Numbered from the stretch's first letter, positions 27,701-34,382 are shown. The stretch is 64,000 nucleotides of DNA from JALNZF01 sp964447405 (GCA_964447405.1 CAYUSP010000002.1:310001-374000); one strand, 5' to 3'. The notes: a model not told the origin generated them from the letters alone. Numbers and translations are program-made.

Positions 27701-29010
27701 TGCCTGCCGCTCTGCAGATCAGAGAAAAGATCGGTGCGCAGCTTCTTCCGACCCCTCCCGTGAAACGAGGCACGCTCTCCCTCTGCATGATCGTCAAGAA
27801 TGAGGAGGCACACCTGGCGAAATGCCTCACGAGCGTCAAGGATATTGCCGATGAAATGATCGTCGTGGATACCGGGTCCACGGATAAAACAAAAGACATC
27901 GCAACCGCCTTCGGCGCACAGGTATTCGATTTCACCTGGACAGCCGATTTTTCCGAAGCGCGCAATTTCTCTTTGTCGAAAGCTTCGGGAGACTGGATTC
28001 TTGTCCTGGACGGGGATGAGGTGCTCTCGCCGGCCGACCATGCCGAGCTCGCGGTCATTGTCCACAGCAAGCCGGATAAACCCCTTGCCTATTCCCTGGC
28101 AACCCGGAACTATACGAACCTGGTCAGCGCACAGGGCTGGACTGCCAATGACGGCCGCTACTCCCGGGAAGAAGCCGGCACAGGCTGGCATCCCAGCATA
28201 AAGGTCCGGCTTTTCACGAACGATAAACGCATCCAATTCAGAAACGCCGTCCATGAGGGCGTGGAGCCCTCTCTTCTGGCAGCCGGCATTAGCAACAAGC
28301 CTTGCAGGATCCCGGTGCACCATTATGGTAAAATGAATGCGGAAAAAACCGCATCAAAAGGGGAAGATTATTATCTTCTGGGCAGGAAGAAGCTTGAGCA
28401 AACCGGTGGTGACGCAAAAGCCATCCATGAACTTGCGGTCCAGGCTTCTGAACTCGGACGGCATAGTGAGGCTGTGGAACTGTGGCAAAAGCTCATTGAC
28501 ATGCAGCCCGGCAATGCATTTGCCTATTTCAATATGGGATATTCCCATCTCATGCTCAGACAATATGAAAAAACGCTCCGTGCTTCCTGGAAGGCGCTCG
28601 AGCTGAATCCCGACCTCAAGGAAGCGGTCCTGAACTATGCGAGCAGCGAACTGGTCATCGGTAGCATTGACAAGGCGATCGCTTCACTGAACAACGTTCT
28701 CCAGCGCGTTCAAGACTATCCACCGGCACTCGGGCTCCTTGCGGCTTCACTTTCCATGAAAGGCGACCTGGAAAAAGCACTCGGTTTATTCAAAAAACTC
28801 GATAAAATGGGATTCGACTGTGTCGCCTATCTTTACGACCTGGCGGATATGCTTTTCTCGGAGGGTAAGTATAACGAAGCAATTCGATTGCTCGAGGCTT
28901 CGATCGCAAGCAATAATGCGCATAAGGAAACGCAGAACCTGCTTGCCCGCTGCAGGGAAATGACACGGAATCATGCTCACGAACGGACTGAAAAGCAGGT
29001 GCTGCAATGA
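21772..29010 (+). CDS. Giant radical SAM/SPASM - five GT2 glycosyltransferase - TPR protein
   Basis: 2,412 aa. Residues ~30-375 are a radical SAM domain with CxxxCxxC at C39, C43 and C46 (KCNVKCIMC) and a SPASM-like cysteine set (C-E-C-K-C-C). GT2 modules follow: GT-1 ~384-620 (VSVIVPTYNRPDQ, YLDDDDLF); GT-2 ~633-880 (VSIVILTYNQ, LLNNDVVV, FEDDDLCLRA); a TPR block ~887-1127; GT-3 ~1204-1440 (similar to GT-2); GT-4 ~1487-1725, degenerate, with DGE in place of the NND motif; a TPR block ~1747-1997; GT-5 ~2000-2195 (LSLCMIVKNEE, VLDGDEVL); and C-terminal TPRs. It probably transfers several sugars successively onto a protein, with the TPRs holding the acceptor. The directly adjacent flagellin operon makes flagellin the likely acceptor (inference). 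Confidence 0.82.
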   Translation: MEIDRSLENLHKIQSNIERGNVFLDSYPIQVHFLMIDKCNVKCIMCGGDYFRSKSGRMITLDKFKTMAANLKLENVRAVVLAGAGDPMLNRDLIAIVRFINTTYPQIAISITTNGLGLTESLARALMDCTVSQVNISINSATQQTYKRIMQIDGFTAVCRNARTFAELIKQSGKPVSLQFSAAINRLNIEELPRLVELAHETGADSINLFYTRFYPERIRDLNIENPTDRLKNEDSLFYHQQLSDDMVVKAKTLAQRYGIRMTHEPLFQEHAAPNACTWAMSQLMVGFDGEIYPCGGSEVHFREKVEKGIYDFGNALTGPVDTFWNGDAYRALRLSARQGDTCLVSECKCCANVISPNDMRSHIMQWDNENAEEIQKQPIATLPLVSVIVPTYNRPDQLVLAVKSILAQTYRNVEIVVVNDNGADVANQLAPLNTSNNITYIRHKKNSGLAAARNTGIRASRGRYIAYLDDDDLFYPDHLDTLVRFLEAGNHKVAYTDAYRAHQVKQNGAYVVVNRDVPYSFDFDYERILETNFVPVLCFVHARSCIDTVGFFDESLKRLEDWDLWIRMSRKYRFEHIRKITCEFSWREDGSSMSSARDQEFAVARTYIADKYGLARPATPALPRFAEKAVPSLVSIVILTYNQLRYTKECMESIRKHTPEPHEIIVVDNASTDGTVAWLKKFIRENRNCRLIENRQNLGFPKGCNQGIEASRGEFLVLLNNDVVVTRDWLAGMLEIVQRDPEAGFVGPMTNNIIGRQKISAIGYDSATGLTDYAAQFRSSNRHRRIESARVVGFCMLFRRTLAERIGLLDERFGTGNFEDDDLCLRAELAGFRNFIAGDVFVHHYGSKSFTGNKIDADSLWKGNLSVFAAKWDLDPRTPLGRSLAAVTARHKAIESFNRGNLDAAIQDIVEGIKQEPGNNFFYWQLADMLNQSGLYKDALETLAGLPPDAHDYTQTLERLAHAKSGLGAAEEAEVLVDRILARAPGSAPALNLKGTLAYQRGDKDAADALFIRAMEADPSSGEPATNLGVMKFAAGAQEDGLRLLERGFILSPALPDCAARYHAAIISLGRLNQAVRVFRDAQILYPSCKQITLLLTDLLIRQESYADALREIEGAIIRFGSDDGLLAAAAEIRGKLGPLAITTKKNNGVSEGDGAEPFESCFRENTPSARIDGQQDVASPTAGTIDTTAPTEGLTRSDQVMSGLVSIIILAFNQLKHTKLCLQSIEQHTAQPYELILVDNGSTDGTLDYLRTYANGRTNVRVIANKENLGFAAGNNQGLAVANGTHVLLLNNDTVVTEGWLTRMVSVFERFVDVGIVGPVSNNISGPQKVPGAIYQSLKDMPLYAKQWSSEHRGQSFEVQRVVGFCLLAKREVIDRIGGLDETFGSGNFEDDDFCLRAAAAGFKARIAQDAFIHHTGSQTFKGAGIDYRQSLLRNWEIFKTKWKLPQDLPYGANYTLTLDTGDLSHYFIPLAKHAGKTPQPRTLGLVSIVLRLASDLETGKKCLLAIQQHTPEPHEVIFMVPRSLPAALKWVKKLAREHQNYTLIEYAEAPGFSREVNQGIYASSGEYILLLDGEVRVTGGWLTGMLECLHTSSAPGVIGPVTDAILNPRDLGSREPRPGAGLDEYAAAFRIRNRHRRIDQRKIAGICMLFRYDLAQKIGFFDEDLRSGMFSDEDFCIRADLDGYHNVIAGDVLVHYPVSGDYYRDRYNSKKVFDTKWRAISMASELGRKIVTLNTIETAAVWYHQKQQLDKAIAWLAEGVKYAPDDPRSYQSLALMLIDAKLFKDALDALSSMPESARQEASSLALFGTCFEGLNRDDEANAYAERLLAMDPSSAPALNLKGLLAYKHEDRSAADRFFRRASESDPGYGEPFTNLGVMQWSENKKEEALDLLERGFLLSPTITDSVTLYHNAITSLALFARAEPFFRDAKALHPRNKRVFFLYIDILLQKGKYHDAMREIEEALLVFDIDDGIMPAALQIREKIGAQLLPTPPVKRGTLSLCMIVKNEEAHLAKCLTSVKDIADEMIVVDTGSTDKTKDIATAFGAQVFDFTWTADFSEARNFSLSKASGDWILVLDGDEVLSPADHAELAVIVHSKPDKPLAYSLATRNYTNLVSAQGWTANDGRYSREEAGTGWHPSIKVRLFTNDKRIQFRNAVHEGVEPSLLAAGISNKPCRIPVHHYGKMNAEKTASKGEDYYLLGRKKLEQTGGDAKAIHELAVQASELGRHSEAVELWQKLIDMQPGNAFAYFNMGYSHLMLRQYEKTLRASWKALELNPDLKEAVLNYASSELVIGSIDKAIASLNNVLQRVQDYPPALGLLAASLSMKGDLEKALGLFKKLDKMGFDCVAYLYDLADMLFSEGKYNEAIRLLEASIASNNAHKETQNLLARCREMTRNHAHERTEKQVLQ

Positions 29011-29059
29011 ATGATTGACCGTCACCTCTCCTGTCCCTCGGAACACGTCTCGAAGCAGC

Positions 29060-29092
29060 AAAAAAAAAGCGCCTGAGGGATTCGTCAGGCGC
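29060..29092 (-). terminator. Intrinsic terminator of the flagellin-flbT-flaF operon
   Basis: GCGCCTGA and TCAGGCGC (29069-29076 and 29085-29092) form a perfect 8-bp stem with an 8-nt loop. On the minus strand the stem is followed by nine U residues (the A-run at 29060-29068). It lies about 20 nt after the flaF stop. On the plus strand the poly-A precedes the stem, so it terminates leftward transcription only. Confidence 0.85.
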
Positions 29093-29111
29093 CGGTGTAC
29101 AGGTACCTATT

Positions 29112-29486
29112 TCACGCCGATACTCTAAGCCCCGCTGCAAGGTTCAGGTTGATATTGATCAGCACACTGAGCTTCTCCGGCGCGGGGGATGCAAGCACCT
29201 CGAAAATTCGCCGGTCAATGAACAAGCTCAAGCTGAGAATGTCCTCACGCAGTTTCTTCGGCAGCGGATTATCAGGTTTTGACAATTCACTCTGGAAGAT
29301 GCTCCAGATCTTCTGATTGTACCTTACGGCCTCGTCCAAACGCATATCACGGTCCTCTGCCTCCCAGTTATTCTGGACCTGCTGAAGCACCAGTGCAGCC
29401 TTCGTTAATACCGATGCCTCCATCTCACGTTCCGACAGGGTTGTTTTCTGAACCGTCCGGTATGCTTCCAGTTGAGTTCCGTACAT
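29112..29486 (-). CDS. flaF: Flagellar biosynthesis regulator FlaF
   Basis: 124 aa starting MYGTQLEAYRTVQK, with the internal ALVLQQVQNNWE and the C-terminal INLNLAAGL segment that resemble FlaF of Alphaproteobacteria. FlaF works opposite to FlbT and is needed for flagellin synthesis or export. An AGGAGG ribosome site 8 nt before the ATG supports this start even though it lies 62 bp inside the end of flbT in another frame. It is the last gene of the flagellin operon, followed by an intrinsic terminator. Confidence 0.85.
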   Translation of the reverse strand: MYGTQLEAYRTVQKTTLSEREMEASVLTKAALVLQQVQNNWEAEDRDMRLDEAVRYNQKIWSIFQSELSKPDNPLPKKLREDILSLSLFIDRRIFEVLASPAPEKLSVLININLNLAAGLRVSA

Positions 29487-29865
29487 GATTTATTACCTCC
29501 TGCTCATATTCTATGAGCGATCGTGTTAGTTTAAGCGCCTGATAATATCTGCAGTTCAAGATATTGTCGCTGATCTGATCGATAAGCGCCAGCGTGCTCG
29601 GTGCGGCATTCACCACGTCTCTTACGAGCTGCCAGTAGGCGTTGTGATGCTCGACCAGGTTCTTCTCATCCACGTACATGAGCTGTATCGTAAAGTAGAT
29701 GCGCTTGCAAGGCGAGTCGGCTTCCTTCTCCCCGATTATATCTTTTCCCCGAAGAATGGGGACATTGTTCTCCACCAGCAGGTCGCACCTGCCCCCCGTA
29801 TTTTGCAGAACGGCGCCTCCGATAATCAGCCGTTCATGCGGTTTCAAGCTGATCTTAAGAGACAT
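29425..29865 (-). CDS. flbT: Flagellin translation regulator FlbT
   Basis: 146 aa. It starts MSLKISLKPHERLIIGGAVL and continues with LLVENNVPILRGKDI and CKRIYFTIQLMY, the characteristic FlbT sequence. In Caulobacter FlbT binds the flagellin mRNA leader and represses its translation or destabilises it. It ends inside the flaF start region (62-bp overlap), which suggests coupled expression. A flagellin leader of about 127 nt with a hairpin is present upstream in the same operon as a possible target. FlbT is best known from Alphaproteobacteria. Confidence 0.9.
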   Translation of the reverse strand: MSLKISLKPHERLIIGGAVLQNTGGRCDLLVENNVPILRGKDIIGEKEADSPCKRIYFTIQLMYVDEKNLVEHHNAYWQLVRDVVNAAPSTLALIDQISDNILNCRYYQALKLTRSLIEYEQEVINHVRNSTGSIPDGSENNPVGT

Positions 29866-29868
29866 GGC

Positions 29869-30606
29869 TTAACCCGCCAGCGCGAGCAACTGCGACTGCG
29901 CCCCGGTCAGGCTTCCGTTCAGTGCGTTTGAAAATTCCTGCCTTGCGCTGGTGCTCGTTGCTACTGCCTCGGCTTCATTCGGAACTGTAAGATGAAAGTC
30001 CGGTCCTGCAATCGTTGCCAGAACAGCGATCTTTTCTTCAGATACCCCCGTTGTCACCGGCATGGCAGCTTGTGTTGTCGTTGTTTCTGATGCCTGATCT
30101 ATCCGCTGGATTGCGAACTGTATTTCGCTGTTGGTAGCTTGCACACCAAGTGAAGGAAGATCCGGCCTGCTGATGCCTGTCGCTGTACCGCCGACCAGGG
30201 GAAGCTCCGTAGTTTCCGGGGGAATGGTCATCTGCTCTATCTCGCGTTTCAGGCCATTAAAACTCATAAGGAACTTCGCACGCTCCGGATTGTCGAGCGG
30301 ATAGGGAGGATAATTCTTAATAACGTGGTACAGGGTGTCCTTCATCTCGGCAACTAGCTGATCCACTCTTGCGGCATTCCGTTCCTCTGTCCGGATCCTG
30401 AGCGCCTCCCTGTTTGAGTATTCATTGACGGCTTGCAGGCGTCCAAACGCAACCTGACTTGGAGTAACAGGCACCGTGGTCACTTCAGCGGAAGTCGAAA
30501 CCTTAGGTTCAGATTCGCTTCGCGGATTACTGCGTTCCACGCGTACCGGCGCACGGGCTGTTTGGCTGATCAGTGGTTGGCCAGCTCCTGTATCAATTAT
30601 TGCCAT
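29869..30606 (-). CDS. Flagellin-linked protein of unknown function
   Basis: 245 aa from the ATG at 30606, with GGAG 10 nt upstream; an upstream GTG at 30615 is too close to that site. The product has no signal peptide or membrane segment. Residues ~75-125 are predicted helical and charged (NAARVDQLVAEMKDTLYHVI), with Ser/Thr/Pro/Ala-rich flanks. I recognise no family. Its place between flagellin and flbT, 3 bp before flbT, points to filament assembly, a chaperone-like or FlaG-like role, or modification control, but no FlaG signature was seen. Confidence 0.7.
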   Translation of the reverse strand: MAIIDTGAGQPLISQTARAPVRVERSNPRSESEPKVSTSAEVTTVPVTPSQVAFGRLQAVNEYSNREALRIRTEERNAARVDQLVAEMKDTLYHVIKNYPPYPLDNPERAKFLMSFNGLKREIEQMTIPPETTELPLVGGTATGISRPDLPSLGVQATNSEIQFAIQRIDQASETTTTQAAMPVTTGVSEEKIAVLATIAGPDFHLTVPNEAEAVATSTSARQEFSNALNGSLTGAQSQLLALAG

Positions 30607-30631
30607 ATGTATCACGCTCCTTTAAGAGAAC

Positions 30632-30656
30632 GGCGAGGGGGTGATTCCCCCTCGCC
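30632..30656 (-). terminator. Hairpin downstream of flagellin (attenuator or mRNA stabiliser)
   Basis: A 10-bp stem (GGCGAGGGGG paired with CCCCCTCGCC) with a 5-nt loop lies 15 nt after the flagellin stop. Downstream on the minus strand there is no strong U-tract, so it is more likely a partial terminator or 3'-end stabiliser that keeps flagellin mRNA more abundant than the distal genes. Confidence 0.65.
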
Positions 30657-30671
30657 AAGCTTAAGGGTTAC

Positions 30672-31817
30672 TTAAAAGAGTCTCAGGACCGATTGTGCTG
30701 CCTGGGATGCCAAACTCAGCGATGTCGTGCCGAGAGACTGCCGGGTCTGCAGCATCAGCATGTTGGCGCCTTCCTCGTTCATGTCAGCAAGGGTCAGCTT
30801 ATCCGAGCCTTCCGTCAGGGTATTGATCATATTGGTCGAGAAATCCTGCTGGATATTAATGATGCTCAGGCTCGATGACAGTTTCGAGGATTCTGATTTC
30901 AGCTTGGCCACTGCGACGTTCAGCTTGGAAATATCACCATCGATATCCGAGTTCACTGACCACGCAAAGCCCGAGGTGCCGCCGCTGGTCTTCGTAGCAA
31001 TGACCTGGGCGCCCAAACCACTTGCCGACGCGTCAAAGCCCTTCACCGAAAGACTCGCGCCCTCAAAACCGACATTCATGTCATTGCTTGCCAGGAGGTT
31101 TGTGCCCTTATATCCCGAAGCATTGCCCAGCGCATCAATCTGGGCCGTGATTACATTGTACTGTTTTGCAAGTTCGTTTCTGGGAGACGTAACGGTAGTA
31201 TCAATAGCGTAGGCTGCCGCCGTTCCCGTGGTGACAGACGTGACACTGGTCAGCGGCACGGTTGATGATTTAAAGGACAGTGTGAGCACCGATCCTGAAA
31301 CCGTGGCTACCATATCATTCGTGGCTTCCACCGAGGAATTGATGAGTGCCGCAAGATTCGATGCTGTGGCGGCGGTGTCTGTTCCGAGGTTGAACTCGGT
31401 TGTAGCGGCGGTAACCCCGGCGGCGGTCGCTGTATAAGCAGTTCCCCCGATCGTGATTGAGTTGCCAGCCGCGACAGTTCCGAGCGTTACTTTCAGGTAG
31501 TTGCCAGCCGTCTGTTTTGCTGCTGATGCCACAGAACGCGCTGCTTCGAGCAAACTGGATATACCCTTGATACCGGCATCCGCGGCCCGGATCGTCTGCA
31601 CGGATTCATTCATTCCGTCTTTGAGGGAAGCGATATCGGATGCGCGCGCCATATGGGCCTGGGCGGTAAAAAAGCTGATGGGATTATCAAGGGCGGTATT
31701 GACCTTCTTGCCGGTTGCAAGGCGGCCCTGGGTCCTGTTAAGAAGGTTGACTGTGTCCTGGAGGTTTACGAGGTTGGTCCTCATTCCTGCGGTTAATGAG
31801 ATATCATTGATTGCCAT
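30672..31817 (-). CDS. fliC: Flagellin
   Basis: 381 aa. The N-terminus MAINDISLTAGMRTNLVNLQ and the TALDNPISFFTAQA segment are the conserved D0/D1 flagellin region. The C-terminus MLMLQTRQSLGTTSLSLASQ ending QSVLRLF is the matching C-terminal D0 helix. The form is closest to flagellins of the alphaproteobacterial style. The central ~residues 110-240 are Thr/Ser/Ala-rich and probably surface exposed, which suits O-glycosylation. It is transcribed from a perfect sigma28 promoter with a leader of about 127 nt and is followed by a strong hairpin. It is the probable acceptor for the glycan made by the preceding gene block (inference). Confidence 0.93.
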   Translation of the reverse strand: MAINDISLTAGMRTNLVNLQDTVNLLNRTQGRLATGKKVNTALDNPISFFTAQAHMARASDIASLKDGMNESVQTIRAADAGIKGISSLLEAARSVASAAKQTAGNYLKVTLGTVAAGNSITIGGTAYTATAAGVTAATTEFNLGTDTAATASNLAALINSSVEATNDMVATVSGSVLTLSFKSSTVPLTSVTSVTTGTAAAYAIDTTVTSPRNELAKQYNVITAQIDALGNASGYKGTNLLASNDMNVGFEGASLSVKGFDASASGLGAQVIATKTSGGTSGFAWSVNSDIDGDISKLNVAVAKLKSESSKLSSSLSIINIQQDFSTNMINTLTEGSDKLTLADMNEEGANMLMLQTRQSLGTTSLSLASQAAQSVLRLF

Positions 31818-31851
31818 GGTAGTAATTCTCCTTTTTCTAAGGTTAATGTAT

Positions 31852-31868
31852 CCGGCAATTCTTGCCGG
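31852..31868 (-). promoter_or_regulatory. Hairpin in the flagellin mRNA leader
   Basis: CCGGCAA and TTGCCGG form a perfect 7-bp stem with a 3-nt loop, 34 nt upstream of the flagellin start codon and upstream of its AAGGAG site. In the leftward mRNA the loop reads GAA. With flbT in the same operon it is a plausible binding site for translational control. That role is inference by analogy with Caulobacter. Confidence 0.55.
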
Positions 31869-31950
31869 GCCTTGAAGGTTTCGGGTTGGTCTTTTTTTGC
31901 TGCTTCACTCCTCCTTCCTGACCAGTCTGCCTTTTGCCTTCTTGAAACTC

Positions 31951-31977
31951 TTATCGGCGGCATGCTGAAAAACTTTA
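31951..31977 (-). promoter_or_regulatory. sigma28 (FliA) promoter for flagellin
   Basis: On the minus strand TAAAGTTT, exactly 11 nt, then GCCGATAA: a perfect match to the sigma28 consensus. The start is expected near 31944, giving a leader of about 127 nt to the flagellin ATG. Confidence 0.92.
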
Positions 31978-32044
31978 ATCCAGCCTTTATCCACGCGGCT
32001 CAAAACCCCTTCCCGACAGTCCGATTTCCGACTCCCTTTTACAT

Positions 32045-32071
32045 TAAAGTTTTTACGCCTGCTTCCGATAA
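32045..32071 (+). promoter_or_regulatory. sigma28-like promoter for the rightward block
   Basis: TAAAGTTT, 11 nt, then TCCGATAA: one mismatch (T for G) from the sigma28 consensus, with exact spacing. The start is expected near 32078, about 57 nt before the small ORF at 32135. It points away from the flagellin promoter. Confidence 0.8.
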
Positions 32072-32134
32072 GAAGGGCAAAGGTGTGGCCTTTGGATGCC
32101 ACTGGTACGCAAGCAGCAACCCGGGAGGTCGGAC

Positions 32135-32329
32135 ATGACAGTGATGCCCTTTCAGATCAATGAGGTGATGCACCTGTACAACCGGCTCTCGAAACTCAAG
32201 CCGTCCGCGATCCTGGAGAGGGATCAGGCCGAACCCCGGGATGTTGTGAACATCTCCGCGGAAGCGAAGAAGCGGCAGGTCATGGACCAGGCGAGAACGG
32301 AAGTTCTTGAGCAGATAAGAAAAACCTGA
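32135..32329 (+). CDS. Small conserved-looking protein in the sigma28 regulon
   Basis: 64 aa from the ATG at 32135, with GGAGG 7 nt upstream. The sequence is charged and helical; the second half (RDVVNISAEAKKRQVMDQ) vaguely resembles the central part of FlgM anti-sigma28 proteins, but the usual FlgM C-terminal helix is missing and the protein is short. I do not assign a function. The good ribosome site and its position directly behind a sigma28-like promoter support a real gene. It is followed 21 nt later by a response regulator. Confidence 0.6.
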   Translation: MTVMPFQINEVMHLYNRLSKLKPSAILERDQAEPRDVVNISAEAKKRQVMDQARTEVLEQIRKT

Positions 32330-32350
32330 TAGCAGGGGTGATCGACAACC

Positions 32351-32953
32351 GTGGATAAACGAGAGTTCAGAATACTGGTCGCGGACGATGATGAAATTGT
32401 TCGCGATGTCATCACGACCCTGCTTTCCCGGGAGGGCTACACCGTCATTCCGGTGGTCGACGGCCTGGAGGCGATCAACCGCATCCGGATCGACGACATC
32501 CGGATGGTGATCACCGACCTGATCATGCCCGGCGCCGGCGGCATTGAGGTGCTGAAGTTCGCCGTGCGAAACGACCCGGATACCGCTGTCGTCATCCTCA
32601 CCGCCTACGGCACCCTCGATACAACGCTCGAAGCCATCAAAGAGGGGGCCTATGATTATCTGACCAAGCCCTTCAAGATGCAGGAGATCTCCATCCTCGC
32701 CGATCGAGCCTATCACCGGGCCTTGCTCATCATGGACAACCGGGAGTTAAAGAAGAACCTGCGGGAAACCTATCGCGACCTGGAACTGCTCAATACCATT
32801 GCAGCGAGCAACAATCCGGAGGTCACGACCGGCTGGCTGGAGCGCATCGAGAAGCTGAGGACCATGAATGTCCTCCTGGCCCACGAAGCGGAAACGCTGA
32901 AAGAAAGGCTGGTCAAGGGGAATGCCAAAGAGCAGGATACTTATCGTCGATGA
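32351..32953 (+). CDS. Response regulator with helical C-terminal output
   Basis: 200 aa from a GTG at 32351. Residues 1-125 are a complete receiver: DDDE acidic pair, phosphoacceptor Asp in MVITDLIMP, Thr in ILTAYG and Lys in LTKPFK. Residues ~130-200 are a predicted coiled coil without a known DNA-binding or enzymatic domain. It overlaps the next response regulator by 32 bp. It likely relays phosphoryl groups in the motor/c-di-GMP pathway through protein contacts. Confidence 0.85.
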   Translation: MDKREFRILVADDDEIVRDVITTLLSREGYTVIPVVDGLEAINRIRIDDIRMVITDLIMPGAGGIEVLKFAVRNDPDTAVVILTAYGTLDTTLEAIKEGAYDYLTKPFKMQEISILADRAYHRALLIMDNRELKKNLRETYRDLELLNTIAASNNPEVTTGWLERIEKLRTMNVLLAHEAETLKERLVKGNAKEQDTYRR

Positions 32954-34382
32954 CGACCCGCTCGTGCGGGACGTGCTTTCATCCATTTTTTCCGCGACCG
33001 GGGACTACGAGACCGAAGTTGCCGACGACGGCATCGCCGGGATCAACCGAGTCCGGGACAACGACTACGACATTGTCTTTACTGACCTGACCATGCCCGG
33101 GGTGAGCGGCATTGATTTCATGCGCGAGGCGGTCAAATTGCGGCCCGCGCTCCCGTTCGTGGTCATAACCGGCCACTCGACGATCGACAATGCCATCAAT
33201 GCAATGCGTGAGGGCGCCAAGGATTTCATCAGCAAACCCTTCAACGTCTCGACCATCACCTCCATAACTGATCGGATCCTCGGGGAAAAGAAGCTTCTGG
33301 CCAGCATCGATTCGGACAGCAGCCGGGATTCCTTCATCAGCCGGTTGAACGCTGAGCTTTTCAAGCGACTCCAGGAGATCAGCATCCTGCAGACAATCAG
33401 CACCGAGCTGGACACCCTGTACAGCAACCGCGAGATCTATGACAAGATCGTTGAGATGGTCTCGCGCCTCCTGATGGTCAGGGAGGTTTCGTTCGGCATC
33501 ATTGAAAAAGGGGTGCTCCGGATCCGCTCCTCCATCGGCATCCCCGCCCGCAATGTGCCCGTCGCGGGGACCCTCTTCGAGCGGATCATGGCTACGGGAA
33601 AGCATTCCCTGGCAGGATTCGGCGAAGCCGATCCCCACACAGGCGCGCTGCTCACCACCCCCCTGCTCGCTATTCCTTTTGCCATGAATAATGAGGTCTT
33701 CGGCGTGATGACGCTGTCCCACAAGTATGACGGCGCCGCCTTCACCGCGGACGAGATAGCCCTGGCCCTTACCTTCGTCAAAAAAGCCGCGCAGCGCATC
33801 GAGAACAACGCCCTGTACGAGGTGTTCTACAGCAACCTCATCAATACGCTGAAATCGCTCGTCAACAGCATCGAGGCCCGCGACTCATACACCGGACACC
33901 ATTCAGAACGGGTGACCTCGTACGCTGTCAGCATTGCCGAGGCACTGGAACTCTGCGCCGAGGACCGGGACGCCCTCCGGTTCGGCGGATACCTGCACGA
34001 CATCGGCAAGATCGGCGTCCGGGACACCATCCTGCTCAAGCCCTCGGTCCTTACGCGTGATGAACGGGACGAAATCAACTTGCATCCTGTTATCGGCGGT
34101 AATATCATCAAACCATTGCGCTTTTTCCCAAAGGAGCGCGAGCTCATCCTGCACCATCATGAAAATTTCGACGGAACCGGGTATCCGGATGGTCTCCGCG
34201 GAGCAGACATCCCCGTAACAGCCAGAATTCTCTCGGTTGCCGATGCATATGACGCCATGACCTCATCGCGCCCCTACCGCGAGGCGCGGACGCATGCCTT
34301 TGCTGCCGAGGAAATGCTGCGCTGCTCCGGGACCCAGTTCGATGGTGAGATTGTCCGCGCGTTTCTGCGGACCTTGACGTGA
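32922..34382 (+). CDS. Response regulator with GAF and HD-GYP c-di-GMP phosphodiesterase domains
   Basis: 486 aa. Residues 1-125 are a receiver (DDDPLVRD, phospho-Asp in DIVFTDLTMP, Lys in ISKPF). A GAF-like domain follows at ~150-310 (FGIIEKGVLRIRSS, LLTTPLLAIPFAMNNEVFGV). An HD-GYP domain occupies ~315-486, with YTGHHSERV, LHDIGKIGVRD, the HHENFDGTGYPDG signature and DAYDAMTSSRPYR. HD-GYP enzymes hydrolyse c-di-GMP. It is encoded with a PilZ protein and stators, so it probably lowers c-di-GMP to favour swimming. Confidence 0.92.
   Translation: MPKSRILIVDDDPLVRDVLSSIFSATGDYETEVADDGIAGINRVRDNDYDIVFTDLTMPGVSGIDFMREAVKLRPALPFVVITGHSTIDNAINAMREGAKDFISKPFNVSTITSITDRILGEKKLLASIDSDSSRDSFISRLNAELFKRLQEISILQTISTELDTLYSNREIYDKIVEMVSRLLMVREVSFGIIEKGVLRIRSSIGIPARNVPVAGTLFERIMATGKHSLAGFGEADPHTGALLTTPLLAIPFAMNNEVFGVMTLSHKYDGAAFTADEIALALTFVKKAAQRIENNALYEVFYSNLINTLKSLVNSIEARDSYTGHHSERVTSYAVSIAEALELCAEDRDALRFGGYLHDIGKIGVRDTILLKPSVLTRDERDEINLHPVIGGNIIKPLRFFPKERELILHHHENFDGTGYPDGLRGADIPVTARILSVADAYDAMTSSRPYREARTHAFAAEEMLRCSGTQFDGEIVRAFLRTLT

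Larger units (their letters stand above)
31818..32134. other. Divergent regulatory region between flagellin and the motor/c-di-GMP block, 317 bp
   Basis: The region is non-coding. It contains the flagellin leader with its hairpin, the leftward perfect sigma28 promoter and the rightward sigma28-like promoter 67 bp further on. I see no additional gene. Confidence 0.75.
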
